A stretch of 64,000 nucleotides of DNA from JAOPZW01 sp963707695 (GCA_963707695.1 CAVPQY010000002.1:124001-188000), one strand, 5' to 3'; positions 25,693 to 34,721 are shown, counted from the stretch's first letter. Numbers and translations are program-made. The notes: generated by a model from the letters alone, not told the origin.

Positions 25693-26901
25693 TCAGGCGG
25701 CGGGGTCATCGACCCGCAGCACGAGGCTCGCCGAGACCGCCATTCCGGCGGAGAGGACGAGGCCGAGCGCCGCGTAGCCGGCACCGGCGAGCAGCAGACC
25801 GCCGACCGTTGCACCCAGGAGGTAGCCGAGCTGGGTGGCGGCGGTTCGCGCCGCCATCATCGCGCCGGGGTGGGCAGGGAGTTGCGCGAGGCCCAGGTCG
25901 CTCGACGCGGCCGTGCGGACGCCGGCCGGCACCGCGATGAGGCAGAAGACGGCGAAGGCGACCGGCACCGACCGCGCGAGGCCGAACTGCACGAGGAGGA
26001 GGGCCGCCATCAGCACGGCGCACCCGGCGACCAGCCGCCGCTGCGAGCGCTGCCGGGTGACCGCGTCGCTGTGGGTCGCGCCCACGAGGTAGCACGCTGC
26101 GCCGCCGGCCAGCAGCCACCCGGCCACGGCTTCGCGCACGTGGAGCCGATCCACGAGCAGGGCGCCGATGAAGGTCAGCAGCCCGGTCCAGGCGGCGTAG
26201 GCCATGACCTCCGCCACGAGCCACCGCCGCGCGGAGGACCCCGCGAGGAGGGTCCGCAGCCGCAGGCCGCCCAGCGGGGCCGGAGTGGCGGCGCACGCCG
26301 CCACGAGCGCCGCGAGCGACAGCACGGCGGGCGCCGCCTGCGCCGCCCGCCAGCCGGCCAGGCCCGTCAGCGCGCCCGCGAGCGGGTTGACGAGGATCCA
26401 GGCGACGGCGTTCGCGCCCGCGACATGCCCGATCGCCCACGCCCGGCGCTCCCCGGAGAAGGCGGCCACGCCGCCGAAGGCGGCCGAGACGAGGCAGGCG
26501 AGGCCGGCGCCGGCGAGCACGTGCGCGAGGAGGAGCAGGAGCAGCGACGGCGCAGCGGCGACGGCGGCGCAGGAGGCGAGCCCGAGCGCGGCCCCGAGCC
26601 GGAGCAGGCGCCGCACGCCCAGCCCGTGCATCCGCGGCGCAATCGCGAGCGAGGCGGCGATGGCCATCCCCGCCGTCACCGTCCGCGCCTGGACCACGGC
26701 GGCCACCGGCGCGTGCAGGTCCCGTGCGATCGCGACGGCGGTCGGTGAGAGCACGACGAGCAGCGCCTGCGACGCCATCGCCGCCAGGACGAGCGGCGCC
26801 AGCCGAGCGCGCCGGGATGGGACCGCGGCGGCCCACGCGGCGTGCTCGGCGGACCTGCCGGTCGGGCGGGCGGGGGGAGGGAGGACGTCCGGTGCGAGCA
26901 T
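25693..26901 (-). CDS. MFS transporter
   Basis: A 402-residue membrane protein with about 12 hydrophobic helices, starting after a 35-residue Pro/Ala/Arg-rich cytoplasmic N-terminus. The overall layout (two six-helix halves, loop with RMHGLGVRRLLRLG after helix 2, TRQRSQRRL in the central loop) is that of drug or metabolite exporters of the major facilitator superfamily. The substrate is unknown. It lies downstream of a SABATH-type methyltransferase with a 161-base gap, so it could export that enzyme's product. Confidence 0.85.
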   Translation of the reverse strand: MLAPDVLPPPARPTGRSAEHAAWAAAVPSRRARLAPLVLAAMASQALLVVLSPTAVAIARDLHAPVAAVVQARTVTAGMAIAASLAIAPRMHGLGVRRLLRLGAALGLASCAAVAAAPSLLLLLLAHVLAGAGLACLVSAAFGGVAAFSGERRAWAIGHVAGANAVAWILVNPLAGALTGLAGWRAAQAAPAVLSLAALVAACAATPAPLGGLRLRTLLAGSSARRWLVAEVMAYAAWTGLLTFIGALLVDRLHVREAVAGWLLAGGAACYLVGATHSDAVTRQRSQRRLVAGCAVLMAALLLVQFGLARSVPVAFAVFCLIAVPAGVRTAASSDLGLAQLPAHPGAMMAARTAATQLGYLLGATVGGLLLAGAGYAALGLVLSAGMAVSASLVLRVDDPAA

Positions 26902-27062
26902 CGTCCGGACGCTAGGTCCGGCGCCGCGAGCGCGACATCGGCGGCACCCCCCAAAGATCGCGGTGCTCGCGAGCGCCCGGTGGCGGGATGCACGTAGCGG
27001 CCGGCTGAGTCGCTCCCTACGACCTCATCCCGCCACGGGCTCGCACGTCGCCCGATTCCCCC

Positions 27063-28268
27063 TTAGACAAGCCGCTGGTCGATCGAGGGCCGTGTCCGGT
27101 TGCGCTCGGTGCCGTCCGCCTTGCGGCAGATGACGAGGGCCTCGATGTAGTCCCAGCGATAGCGGTCGGGGGCATCCGCGACGCGCTCCTCGAGCGTTCG
27201 GAGGAAGTCGGCGAGGAGACCGCGGGCGCGGTCCTCGCCCTCACGCGCGAACGCGCGCTGCAGGAGCGGCCCGCCCCAGGCGAGCACGCTCCGCACGTAG
27301 CCCCGCGCGAACACGGCGGGATCCTCGTGCCAGTAGGGATTGTCGAGACGGAAGAGCTCGGCGCTCTCGAGCTCGAGACCGGCGACCTGCCCGCCGCCCG
27401 CCTCGAAGGGCTCCCGAATCTCGTCCAGCGTGCGCATCCACACGGGAACGACGACCGCGGCGACGGTGGCGGCGCCGATGTGCCCCGCGCGGCGCCAGTC
27501 GGCGAGCACCCGGTTCATGTCGCCGATGATCTCGACGTAGAGCCCCGTCCTCTTGGGGCACGGAGCCGGCGAGGCCGGGAGCGCGGCGATGAACCGGCCG
27601 CCCGGCGCGAGCTCCATGGCGCGGATCTCGAGCAGCCGCTGCCACTGACGCGCGGCGGCCACGCGCCAGGCTCGCCGCTCGGCCTCGTCGATGTGGTCCG
27701 GGTAGCCCGGGAAGACCGACCCCGTCGACGCCAGGCCGGCCGCATCGGCGACCCAGTGCATCGCCGTCCCGGTGACCGCGACGTGCACGCTGCCCGGCGG
27801 CAGGCAGGGCGCCCGCTGGAGCGGGATGCCCGCCATGCTGATCACCGTGGCGGGAGACGGGCTGTGCTCGACCGCTCGGCGGCAGGCCTCGCCGTGGGCC
27901 TCCGGCGAGGCGTAGTGGGCGCCCGTGCCGGCATCGGCGACCCCGGGGCCGGCGTCACCCGGCGCGGGGATCAGGACGACCCCCGACCCGTCCGCCGCTT
28001 CACCGAAGGCGCGCCGCAGGTGCTCGCCGGCGACGCCCCACGCGTTCGTCGGCAGATCGACGAGCGCGTAGATCAGCGGCCGGCCGGCGCGCTGCTCCGC
28101 GAGATCGCGGATGAGGCCGTGCGAGTTGACCCCGTCGGCGGCGCCGAGATCGACCACGCGGAGCACCGGCTCGTCCGCGAACAGCCGCGCGGCGGCCAGC
28201 GCAGACGGGTGCGTCGCCTCGAACGCCGCGCGCTGCGAGAGCGCGTACCGCGCGTAGTCGTCCGCCAT
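27063..28268 (-). CDS. SABATH-type (salicylate carboxyl methyltransferase-like) methyltransferase
   Basis: A 401-residue SAM-dependent enzyme. Features of the plant SABATH family are visible: the N-terminal YALSQRAAFEATHP region in place of plant YA-NS-Q, SAM motif VVDLGAADG at residues 38-46, ALVDLPTNAWG, AMHWVAD in place of the plant MHWL motif, GGRFIAALPAS, and TLDEIREPFEAGGGQV near the C-terminus. Plant members methylate carboxyl groups of salicylate, jasmonate, IAA and others, or xanthine nitrogens. The bacterial substrate is unknown. Other starts upstream are open, but ATG 28268 matches the family. Confidence 0.85.
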   Translation of the reverse strand: MADDYARYALSQRAAFEATHPSALAAARLFADEPVLRVVDLGAADGVNSHGLIRDLAEQRAGRPLIYALVDLPTNAWGVAGEHLRRAFGEAADGSGVVLIPAPGDAGPGVADAGTGAHYASPEAHGEACRRAVEHSPSPATVISMAGIPLQRAPCLPPGSVHVAVTGTAMHWVADAAGLASTGSVFPGYPDHIDEAERRAWRVAAARQWQRLLEIRAMELAPGGRFIAALPASPAPCPKRTGLYVEIIGDMNRVLADWRRAGHIGAATVAAVVVPVWMRTLDEIREPFEAGGGQVAGLELESAELFRLDNPYWHEDPAVFARGYVRSVLAWGGPLLQRAFAREGEDRARGLLADFLRTLEERVADAPDRYRWDYIEALVICRKADGTERNRTRPSIDQRLV

Positions 28269-28511
28269 GCTCGAGAGTTCGGGGCGATCTGACGGCGTGG
28301 CGCCTCCTTCCGGACAGCAGCGCCGGTCCCGGCGCTGCGACGACGACGCTCGCACAGGTTCGGCTCCGCTCCAAGCGCGAGCTCCGCTCGGGCGCCTCAT
28401 TCCACGTGGCGCCGGCCACACGACCACGACGGCCGTGCGGGCGCGGACAGGTCGGGTGAGCGACGACAGCCGAGCGGACGGCGCTCGCGTTCGCGCGAGC
28501 GCAAGGCGGTT

Positions 28512-29006
28512 CTACCGATCGCCGACGGGGATGGAAGGTGGGCGCCCTTCCTTGAACAGCGTCGCCAGCAGGATCACCAGCGGCCGGTCGCCCTCGTTCG
28601 CGCCGCTGTGCACGGTTCCCGGCCGTTCGATCACCCACTCGCCGGCGTGGACCGGGCCGGTGTGCCCTGCGGTGATCCGTCGCACGACGCGCGGGTCCTC
28701 ATCGGCGGGGCCACGGTAGACGGTGACGGCTCTGGTCCTGACCGTGTACGTCAACGTGCCCTTCTGGATGGACGCGATCTGGGTGCCGGGGTGCCGGTGC
28801 AGCGCGAGCCGCGTGTGGGCCGGGATCGTCACGCGCGAGAGCGCCAATGTCCGCCCGCGGCCTCCGGCGGGATCGACGGCCTGTGCGAGCACGACGCGTG
28901 TCGCCTGCGCGGGAGCCCGGCTCGCCGCGCCGGCGGCGTAGGCACCCGCGCCGACGGACAGGAGCGCGCTGCCGGCGAGCACCGCCAAGCGCGACTGGGA
29001 TAGCAC
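28512..29006 (-). CDS. secreted cupin domain protein
   Basis: A 164-residue protein with GTG 29006 and a GGGAGG site. An N-terminal Ala-rich hydrophobic signal (LAVLAGSALLSVGAGAYAAG) is followed by a cupin barrel: the first metal motif HRHPGTQIASIQKGTLTY and the second with GEWVIERPGTVHSGANEGD. The His residues suit a divalent metal. The substrate is unknown; family members include dioxygenases, isomerases and binding proteins. The gene sits 243 bases before the methyltransferase on the same strand. Confidence 0.85.
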   Translation of the reverse strand: MLSQSRLAVLAGSALLSVGAGAYAAGAASRAPAQATRVVLAQAVDPAGGRGRTLALSRVTIPAHTRLALHRHPGTQIASIQKGTLTYTVRTRAVTVYRGPADEDPRVVRRITAGHTGPVHAGEWVIERPGTVHSGANEGDRPLVILLATLFKEGRPPSIPVGDR

Positions 29007-29122
29007 GTGCGCCTCCCTTGCGGTCTGGGACAGGGCCGACCAACGGTAGTGCGGAGCGGCCCGACGTCGCCAGTGGGGACGCGCGCGCCGGCGGCCGGTG
29101 GCGGACACCGGGGTGGTGGCAG

Positions 29123-29446
29123 CTAGTCGTCGCTCCCGACGCCGAGGACCCGGCCGTCGGCCGCGTCGACCTTGACGTCCTTGCCGCCGACGTCGACGTT
29201 GAACACGAGGCGGCCGTGGTCCTGCTCGAGGTCGACCTCGTCGAGGCCGCCCGACGCCGCGGACTGCGCGGCGCGGATGGCCTGCTGCTCGGTGACCCTC
29301 GCCTGCGGCAGCAGGTCCTTCCCGTCGTCGAGTCGCGAGCCGCCGCTCGGCGAGCTGTCGGTCGAGCCGCTCGCGATGGCGACGCCCGCGCTGCCGGCGG
29401 CGATGGCGGCGACGAGCGCGATGCCCGCGGTGAGACGTGTCCTCAT
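29123..29446 (-). CDS. secreted PepSY domain protein
   Basis: A 107-residue exported protein from ATG 29446, with a strong AGGAGG site. A signal peptide (MRTRLTAGIALVAAIAAGSAG) precedes a Ser-rich linker and a single PepSY domain: VTEQQAIRAAQSAASGGLDEVDLEQD, then LVFNVDVGGKDVKVDAADGRVLGVG. PepSY domains are thought to inhibit proteases or bind metal/ligand at the cell surface. The longer frame upstream only runs into the tRNA-Ser on the other strand. Confidence 0.88.
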   Translation of the reverse strand: MRTRLTAGIALVAAIAAGSAGVAIASGSTDSSPSGGSRLDDGKDLLPQARVTEQQAIRAAQSAASGGLDEVDLEQDHGRLVFNVDVGGKDVKVDAADGRVLGVGSDD

Positions 29447-29557
29447 CTCGTTCCTCCTGGGGTTGGGGGCATGATGGCAGCGATGCTCGACCGCGTGGAT
29501 GAGACGGTCGTGCGACCGGCCGGCCGCGAGGGGGAGGGGTACACTGCGCCCCTGCCC

Positions 29558-29647
29558 GGAGAGGTGGCCGAGTGGCTGAAGGCACTCGCCTGCTAAGCGA
29601 GTATGGGGCCACAAGTCCCATCGCGGGTTCGAATCCCGCCCTCTCCG
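29558..29647 (+). tRNA. tRNA-Ser (anticodon GCT)
   Basis: A 90-base class II tRNA: acceptor GGAGAGG/CCTCTCC with discriminator G, anticodon stem CTCGC/GCGAG with loop CTGCTAA (GCT at 29592-29594), long variable arm, and T loop TTCGAAT. A TACACT -10 lies at 29540-29545. The last seven bases CTCTCCG are repeated in tandem at 29648-29654. CCA is not encoded. The ABC ATPase gene starts 11 bases later. Confidence 0.97.
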
Positions 29648-29658
29648 CTCTCCGCGCC

Positions 29659-30303
29659 ATGACGCCCAGCGCCGACCTCGAGCACCCCGGCGTCGAGGCC
29701 CGCGACGTGTGGCTGCGCCGAGGTGGGCGGGTGGTCCTCGCGGGGGCGTCGCTCGACGTCCCGCCGGGCTGCGTGACGGCGCTGCTGGCCCCGTCCGGCG
29801 CCGGCAAGAGCACGCTGCTGCGCTGCCTGAACCGGCTGCTCGAGCCCGACCGCGGCACCATCACCCTCGACGGCGCCGACGTCCGCGGGCTCGAGCCGCG
29901 CGCGCTGCGCCGGCGCGTCGGGCTCGTCGCCCAGACGCCCGTGATGCTGCCCGGCGACGTGGCGGCCAACGTGGGGTACGGGCTCGACGACGCGCCGCCC
30001 GAGCGCCTCGTCGAGGCGCTCGACGAAGCCGGTCTGGACGCGTCGTTCCTACCGCGTGACGCGGCGGCGCTGTCGGGCGGCGAGCGGGCGCGCGTCGCGC
30101 TCGCGCGTGCGCTGGCCCGTGCCCCCGAGGTCCTGCTGCTCGACGAGCCGACGGCGTCGCTGGACGCCGCCACCGCCGACCGCGTCGGCGCGACGCTGCG
30201 CCGGCTCGCGCACGACGGGATCGGCGTGTGCCTGGCGACCCACGACCTCCGGCTGGCCGGCGAGGTCGCCGACCGGCGGGTCGACCTCGGCGGCGCGTCG
30301 TGA
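29659..30303 (+). CDS. ABC transporter ATP-binding protein, FetA/YbbL-like
   Basis: A 214-residue ATPase from ATG 29659. Walker A APSGAGKST is at residues 44-52, the Q-loop in VGLVAQTPV, signature LSGGERARVA, Walker B VLLLDEPTASLD and the switch His in CLATHDLRL. Its short length and its pairing with a UPF0014-type permease match FetAB, which in E. coli exports iron and protects against peroxide. The GTGA overlap couples it to the permease gene. A gene model starting earlier would include tRNA sequence and is rejected. Confidence 0.9.
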   Translation: MTPSADLEHPGVEARDVWLRRGGRVVLAGASLDVPPGCVTALLAPSGAGKSTLLRCLNRLLEPDRGTITLDGADVRGLEPRALRRRVGLVAQTPVMLPGDVAANVGYGLDDAPPERLVEALDEAGLDASFLPRDAAALSGGERARVALARALARAPEVLLLDEPTASLDAATADRVGATLRRLAHDGIGVCLATHDLRLAGEVADRRVDLGGAS

Positions 30304-31067
30304 CCCGCGGCGAGCTGCAGGTCCTCGCGGCCGCCGGCTTCGCCGTCGTCGCGGTGGCCCTGGCCTGGCGGCTGCGGCTCGGCCTGGCCCGCGAGCTGGC
30401 GGTCGCGGCCGTGCGGGCCGCCGTGCAGCTCGCGGCGGTCGGGGCGATCATCGCCGCGGTCTTCGGCGCCCCGGCGCTGGCCTTCGTCTTCGTCGGCGCC
30501 ATGGTGCTCACGGCGGCGGCGACGTCGGGCTCGCGGCTGCGCGGCGTGCCCCGCGCGGCGGCGCGCGCGGCCGTGGCGATCGCCCTGCCCGCCCTCTCCG
30601 TCGTCGGCGTGCTGCTCGCCGTCGGGGCATTCGCGGCCACGCCCCGTGCCGGCGTCCCCACCGCGGCGATCCTCATCGGGGGCGCGATGACCGCGACGAC
30701 CCTGACCGGCCGGCGGCTGGTCGAGGCGCTAGGCGGCGAGGGCGACGAAGTCGAGACGCGCCTGAGCCTCGGCGACGACGTCCGCACCGCGCTGGCGCCG
30801 CTCGTCCGCCGTGCCGTCACGACGGGCCTGGTGCCCGCCATCGACCAGACGCGCAGCGTCGGCCTCGTGACGCTCCCGGGCACGTTCGTCGGCCTCGTCC
30901 TGGGCGGCGCCTCGCCCGCCGTGGCCGCCCGGACGCAGCTCGTCGTCCTCCTCGCGCTGCTGCTCGTCGAGCTCCTGGCCGCCCTCGCGATCACCGAGCT
31001 CGTCCTGCGCGCGGTCATCGCGCCGGGGGACCGCGTCGAGCCACTGCCGGCGCCCGACGGCCGCTAG
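30300..31067 (+). CDS. FetB/YbbM-like (UPF0014) ABC permease
   Basis: A 255-residue membrane protein from GTG 30300, with about seven helices. The family signatures are GGAMTATTLTGRRLVEAL and VTLPGTFVGLVLGGASPAVAARTQ (given here in two pieces of that region), both typical of UPF0014 permeases. It would form a metal exporter with the upstream ATPase. The tRNA-Arg -10 TAGACT overlaps its stop codon. Confidence 0.9.
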   Translation: MTRGELQVLAAAGFAVVAVALAWRLRLGLARELAVAAVRAAVQLAAVGAIIAAVFGAPALAFVFVGAMVLTAAATSGSRLRGVPRAAARAAVAIALPALSVVGVLLAVGAFAATPRAGVPTAAILIGGAMTATTLTGRRLVEALGGEGDEVETRLSLGDDVRTALAPLVRRAVTTGLVPAIDQTRSVGLVTLPGTFVGLVLGGASPAVAARTQLVVLLALLLVELLAALAITELVLRAVIAPGDRVEPLPAPDGR

Positions 31068-31083
31068 ACTCCGACGCTGCGCT

Positions 31084-31157
<74 letters not shown>

Positions 31158-31172
31158 TCAGGCGAAGGACTG

Positions 31173-31216
31173 CAACGGCATGAAGATCCCTGCAAACCGC
31201 GGGGATCTTCCCGTTG
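31173..31216. terminator. very long stem-loop after tRNA-Arg
   Basis: CAACGG (31173-31178) pairs with CCGTTG (31211-31216), and GAAGATCCCTGC (31182-31193) with GCGGGGATCTTC (31199-31210), one pair being G-U. The result is an 18-bp stem with a three-base bulge (CAT) and the loop AAACC. No T tract follows, so it may be a tRNA-operon terminator, an attachment-region structure or a small RNA. Confidence 0.55.
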
Positions 31217-31290
31217 GGGGACTGACGCCGCCCGTCACGCTCGCAGGCTCTTGCAGGCCCTCGCAGGGGTGGTCGTCGTCGCATCGTCGT

Positions 31291-31328
31291 CGATCCCTAG
31301 GTTGGTGGTTCGAGTCCACCCGGGGGCA
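31291..31328 (+). other. orphan tRNA 3' half (candidate attachment-site scar)
   Basis: The T arm GGTGG-TTCGAGT-CCACC (31304-31320) is followed by CGGGGGC (31321-31327) and A, exactly the T stem-loop, acceptor 3' strand and discriminator of a tRNA whose 5' end would read GCCCCCG. No matching 5' half or anticodon arm is found upstream. Integrative elements that use tRNA 3' ends leave such copies; no integrase lies in the window. Confidence 0.6.
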
Positions 31329-31329
31329 C

Positions 31330-31795
31330 TGCTGGAACCGCATACCTGAGAGACCGGTCCGTCCACCCGGACGGAGCCTTGATGCGCTTCGTCCCATGTC
31401 AGCCTGAGAGCCTCGGTGCTTTGCCGGCCGTCAGGGAGCCGGACAAGGGCGTACCGCGTAGGCCCTCGCTGCTGCTCGACGACGCGCCGATGACCGGCGG
31501 CCCTATGAGCTCCTGTCGAACGCCACGATGGCGACGGGGTGGAACGGAGGTAGCGGCCAAGCCGAACATGCCGACCGGCTGCTCGCGCGCGATCTCGTCG
31601 ACGTGAGCCTCCGTCGTCTGCCACCTGGCCGCAAGCTCTCAGCCGGAAGAAGCTTCATCGCTCTTCCCAGCAGGGTTCGTGACGGTGCGGCGGCTCGCCC
31701 CGACCACGCTTCCGCGCGACCAGGGCCTACTAGGCACAGCGTTGACGGGCGGCGGCAGCGGCGTAATAGTCGGCGCGCCGAGGAAGGGGAACGCG
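31330..31795. other. non-coding stretch before a secreted-protein gene
   Basis: No frame here has a convincing start, ribosome site or family-like sequence, and no repeat or RNA gene is evident. It may be the flank of an old insertion. Confidence 0.4.
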
Positions 31796-33751
31796 ATGGC
31801 GCGACAGCTGCTGACGATGCTCGTTCCCGGCCGGACGGTGACGAAGCGCGCACGCGGATGCGGCCACCGCCGCCATGTCGTTCCGGCCGCGGTCGTCGCC
31901 GCCGCGTGCATGGTCGCGCTCATGCCATCAGCCGCCGCCGCGCGGCAACCCTACCTGCGCGGGCCGTTCGGCCCGGCGACCGTGCATCGCGTCGTGCGCG
32001 ACCTCGGCCGCGTCGGCATCGGGGTCTACCGGCCCGGCTCGGCGCGTCCGGTGGCGCGCGTGCGGGGGCGCCGATCGCCGGTGCGGCTGACGTCCGAGCA
32101 GGCACGCACTCTTGCGTTCGGCGCGTGGGCGAGGTCCGGCGCGACCGGGAGCGCCATCAGCGCCCGCACGGGGCGCGTGCGGATATCTCGGCACCGGCGC
32201 GTGGCGAGCGCGATCATGCTCGCCGGTTGGGCCAAGCGCGCCCGCACGCCGAGCGCCCGACTCGCGCGACGACTGCTGGGCACGGTGCGCTGGCGGCGCT
32301 ACCGGCAGGTCGTCTTCCCCTCCGTTGTGCAGCTCCTCTTCGCCTCCGACATGGCGCTGCACCTGCGTCCGCACGCGCGGCGACACGCCCACGGGGCGAC
32401 TGCCGTCGCCGCCGCCGGGGGGCCGTGCTCGGCGATCGAGGGCTTCGTCACCGATCAGATCGACGCCTTCTTCGCGTCGATCGGCCGCATCGAGACCGAC
32501 CGCGCGACGATCGACCGACTTTTCGGAAGCGGCCTGCTGGGCGACGTCGTCAAGGGCGTCGCCGACATCCTCTCGATCGGCGCCAACGCCGCGGTGGACG
32601 CGGCGCACCGGATCGTCATCGGCGGCGTGAAGGTCGCGACGAGCGCGATCGCGAGCACCATCGCCGGCGTGGCGAGCGTCGTGGCGGCCGTGAACCAGAT
32701 CGCCAACGCGATCTTGCCGTGGGCGGGACGGATCCAGGGCGCGCCGAACCCGGTGTCCAAGGGGGTGGGCAGCGGCGTCCCCGGCATCCTCACGCTCACG
32801 GTCACCGCCCCCGGAAGCACGCTTCAGTGGCCCGCCGGCATCGCGGACTGCGCGGGCGTGCTCGGCATCACCCTGCCCTCGCTCGTGCCGCAGGGCGCCA
32901 ACGTCTCGTGGGACGTGCACAACCAGGATCCCGCGCCGCTGCTCGTCGCCGGCTCCAGCCAGGGCCGGCTCGACGAGCACGGCACGTCGACACTGCCCTT
33001 CACGACGGCGACAGAGACGCCGGCGGAGGCCACCGGCGACCCGGCGATCGGTGCGGTCGTGGCCGTCGCGACCGTGCACCGCCGCGATCTCGATCAGCTC
33101 CTGGACCGGATCACCGACGATGTCTTCAACCTCATCCCGCCGCTCCTGCGCAACCTCGTCGCCCCCCGGCTCCGAGCGCTCCTCCGTCCACTGATCGACT
33201 CGGCGAAGGCAAGGATCGGCACGGTCCAGGACATCCAGGTCGCCGGCGTGGAGGCCGTTCGCTACCACACACCCCGGGAGGGCGGCTCGGGAGGCGGTTC
33301 GGGCGGCCGGCGAACGGGCGCGTTCCATGTCGTCATCCGCTGGCCCGGCGCGCCCTCGGCCGTCCCGCCGCTGCTCGACGTCCACACCTGCGTCGGGCTG
33401 CGCGGGCCGTGGAGCGGGACCCTGAACATGGGGCCGACCACGGCGCAGCTCACGCCGACACCCGTCCGCTTCACCACCCCGACGGCGCTGTTCGGAATGG
33501 CGACGGGCGCGCGGACCGACAGCGGCGTCGAGGGCGAGGTCGACAAGCTGACCCTCCACTGGAACATCCCCGTCGAGGTGTCCGCGAAGCCGAGTCCGGC
33601 CATGTCCTTCCCGGGCGCTCGGCGCCGGTTGATCACGGTGATCTCGACGCCCGACGTTCCCGACCAGCAGATCGACACTGGCTGGGTGCCGTTCACCTTC
33701 CTAGCGACCCAGTCGTTCCCGATCCGCGAGGGCAGCACGGCCTGCCGATGA
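31796..33751 (+). CDS. large secreted protein of unknown function
   Basis: A 651-residue protein from ATG 31796 with an AGGAAGGGG site. A signal peptide covers residues about 20-43 (VVPAAVVAAACMVALMPSAAAA). The N-terminal third is basic; residues about 200-300 are a helical Ile/Ala/Val-rich region (SIGANAAVDAAHRIVI) that could be amphipathic or membrane-associated; the C-terminal half looks beta-rich, with a Gly/Ser linker near residue 500. Five or so cysteines are spread out. No family is recognised. It lies in an accessory zone just past a candidate attachment scar. Confidence 0.75.
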   Translation: MARQLLTMLVPGRTVTKRARGCGHRRHVVPAAVVAAACMVALMPSAAAARQPYLRGPFGPATVHRVVRDLGRVGIGVYRPGSARPVARVRGRRSPVRLTSEQARTLAFGAWARSGATGSAISARTGRVRISRHRRVASAIMLAGWAKRARTPSARLARRLLGTVRWRRYRQVVFPSVVQLLFASDMALHLRPHARRHAHGATAVAAAGGPCSAIEGFVTDQIDAFFASIGRIETDRATIDRLFGSGLLGDVVKGVADILSIGANAAVDAAHRIVIGGVKVATSAIASTIAGVASVVAAVNQIANAILPWAGRIQGAPNPVSKGVGSGVPGILTLTVTAPGSTLQWPAGIADCAGVLGITLPSLVPQGANVSWDVHNQDPAPLLVAGSSQGRLDEHGTSTLPFTTATETPAEATGDPAIGAVVAVATVHRRDLDQLLDRITDDVFNLIPPLLRNLVAPRLRALLRPLIDSAKARIGTVQDIQVAGVEAVRYHTPREGGSGGGSGGRRTGAFHVVIRWPGAPSAVPPLLDVHTCVGLRGPWSGTLNMGPTTAQLTPTPVRFTTPTALFGMATGARTDSGVEGEVDKLTLHWNIPVEVSAKPSPAMSFPGARRRLITVISTPDVPDQQIDTGWVPFTFLATQSFPIREGSTACR

Positions 33752-33821
33752 GCCCACGCGGCGCGCGCCCAGTGGCTCGGAGGTGGAGGCTGCTGCACTG
33801 CCGTCTCGAGAGGAGATCCCC

Positions 33822-34721
33822 ATGAGCTCGTCCGAAACCCCGCCCACAACGGAAGGCTCCGCCGAACTTCGGGACGGCTACGCCGAACTCGGCGACGTGC
33901 GGCTGCATTACGTCGAGGCCGGCGACGGGCCGCTGATCGTCCTGCTCCACGGCTTCCCGGAGTTCTGGTACGGCTGGCGGCGGCAGATCGCGCCGCTCGC
34001 TGCGGCGGGCTTCCGCGTCGTTGCCCCCGACCTGCGGGGGTACGACCTGTCGTCCAAGCCGGACGGCGTCGCCGACTACGGCGCTGACAAGCTGGCCGAC
34101 GACGTCCGCGGGCTCATCCTGGAGCGCGGCGCCGAGTCTGCGCTCGTGGCCGGCCACGATTGGGGTGGAACCGCCGGCTGGACGCTCGCCATGAACCATC
34201 CCGAAGTCGTCGACCGTCTGGCCATCCTCGACGCGGCCCATCCGCGCAAGCTCAACGAAGGGCTGCGCCACCCCAGCCAGCTGCGACGGTCCTGGTACTT
34301 CTTCTACTTCCAGCTCCCGGATCTGCCCGAGCACCACGTGCGGGCCGACGACTGGGAGTTCTTGCAGGACTTTCTGCGCGACGCGCAACCCCCGTACACG
34401 CCCGAGGAGACGGCGCGCTACATCGAGGCGTGGTCACAGCCGGGGGCGGCGACGGCGATGATCAACTACTACCGCTTCGCGGTGCGCCACTCGGCAGGCG
34501 AGATCCGTCCCATCACGGCGCCCACCCTGGTCATCTGGGGCGAACGCGATCGGTACCTCGGCCCCACGCTCGCCGAGCCCCACCACGACGACGTGCCCAA
34601 CCTCGACCGCGTCGAGCGCCTGCCCGACGCCTCGCACTGGGTCCACCACGACGAGGCCGAACGCGTCAACCAACTGCTCGTCGACTTCTTCGCTCCCGCC
34701 CGCACGACGTCGGCGGCGTAG
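33822..34721 (+). CDS. alpha/beta hydrolase, epoxide hydrolase-like
   Basis: A 299-residue protein from ATG 33822, with an AGGAGA site. It has the oxyanion motif HGFPE (residues 43-47), nucleophile Asp113 in GHDWGG, and catalytic His272 in SHWVHHD. A cap domain rich in aromatic residues (SWYFFYFQLPDLP) sits between. The pattern fits epoxide hydrolases or haloalkane dehalogenase relatives; HGFPE and HDWGG favour epoxide hydrolase. A strong hairpin follows its stop codon directly. Confidence 0.9.
   Translation: MSSSETPPTTEGSAELRDGYAELGDVRLHYVEAGDGPLIVLLHGFPEFWYGWRRQIAPLAAAGFRVVAPDLRGYDLSSKPDGVADYGADKLADDVRGLILERGAESALVAGHDWGGTAGWTLAMNHPEVVDRLAILDAAHPRKLNEGLRHPSQLRRSWYFFYFQLPDLPEHHVRADDWEFLQDFLRDAQPPYTPEETARYIEAWSQPGAATAMINYYRFAVRHSAGEIRPITAPTLVIWGERDRYLGPTLAEPHHDDVPNLDRVERLPDASHWVHHDEAERVNQLLVDFFAPARTTSAA

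Noticed and set aside
29123..29614. Longer PepSY gene model starting at 29614
   Set aside because: Its first 56 codons lie partly in the complementary strand of tRNA-Ser; ATG 29446 has the ribosome site and signal peptide.
31158..31624. Minus-strand frames with DSNHQPRD or APGWTRTTNLGI
   Set aside because: These peptides arise from tRNA 3' ends; they support the tRNA fragment call but are not genes.
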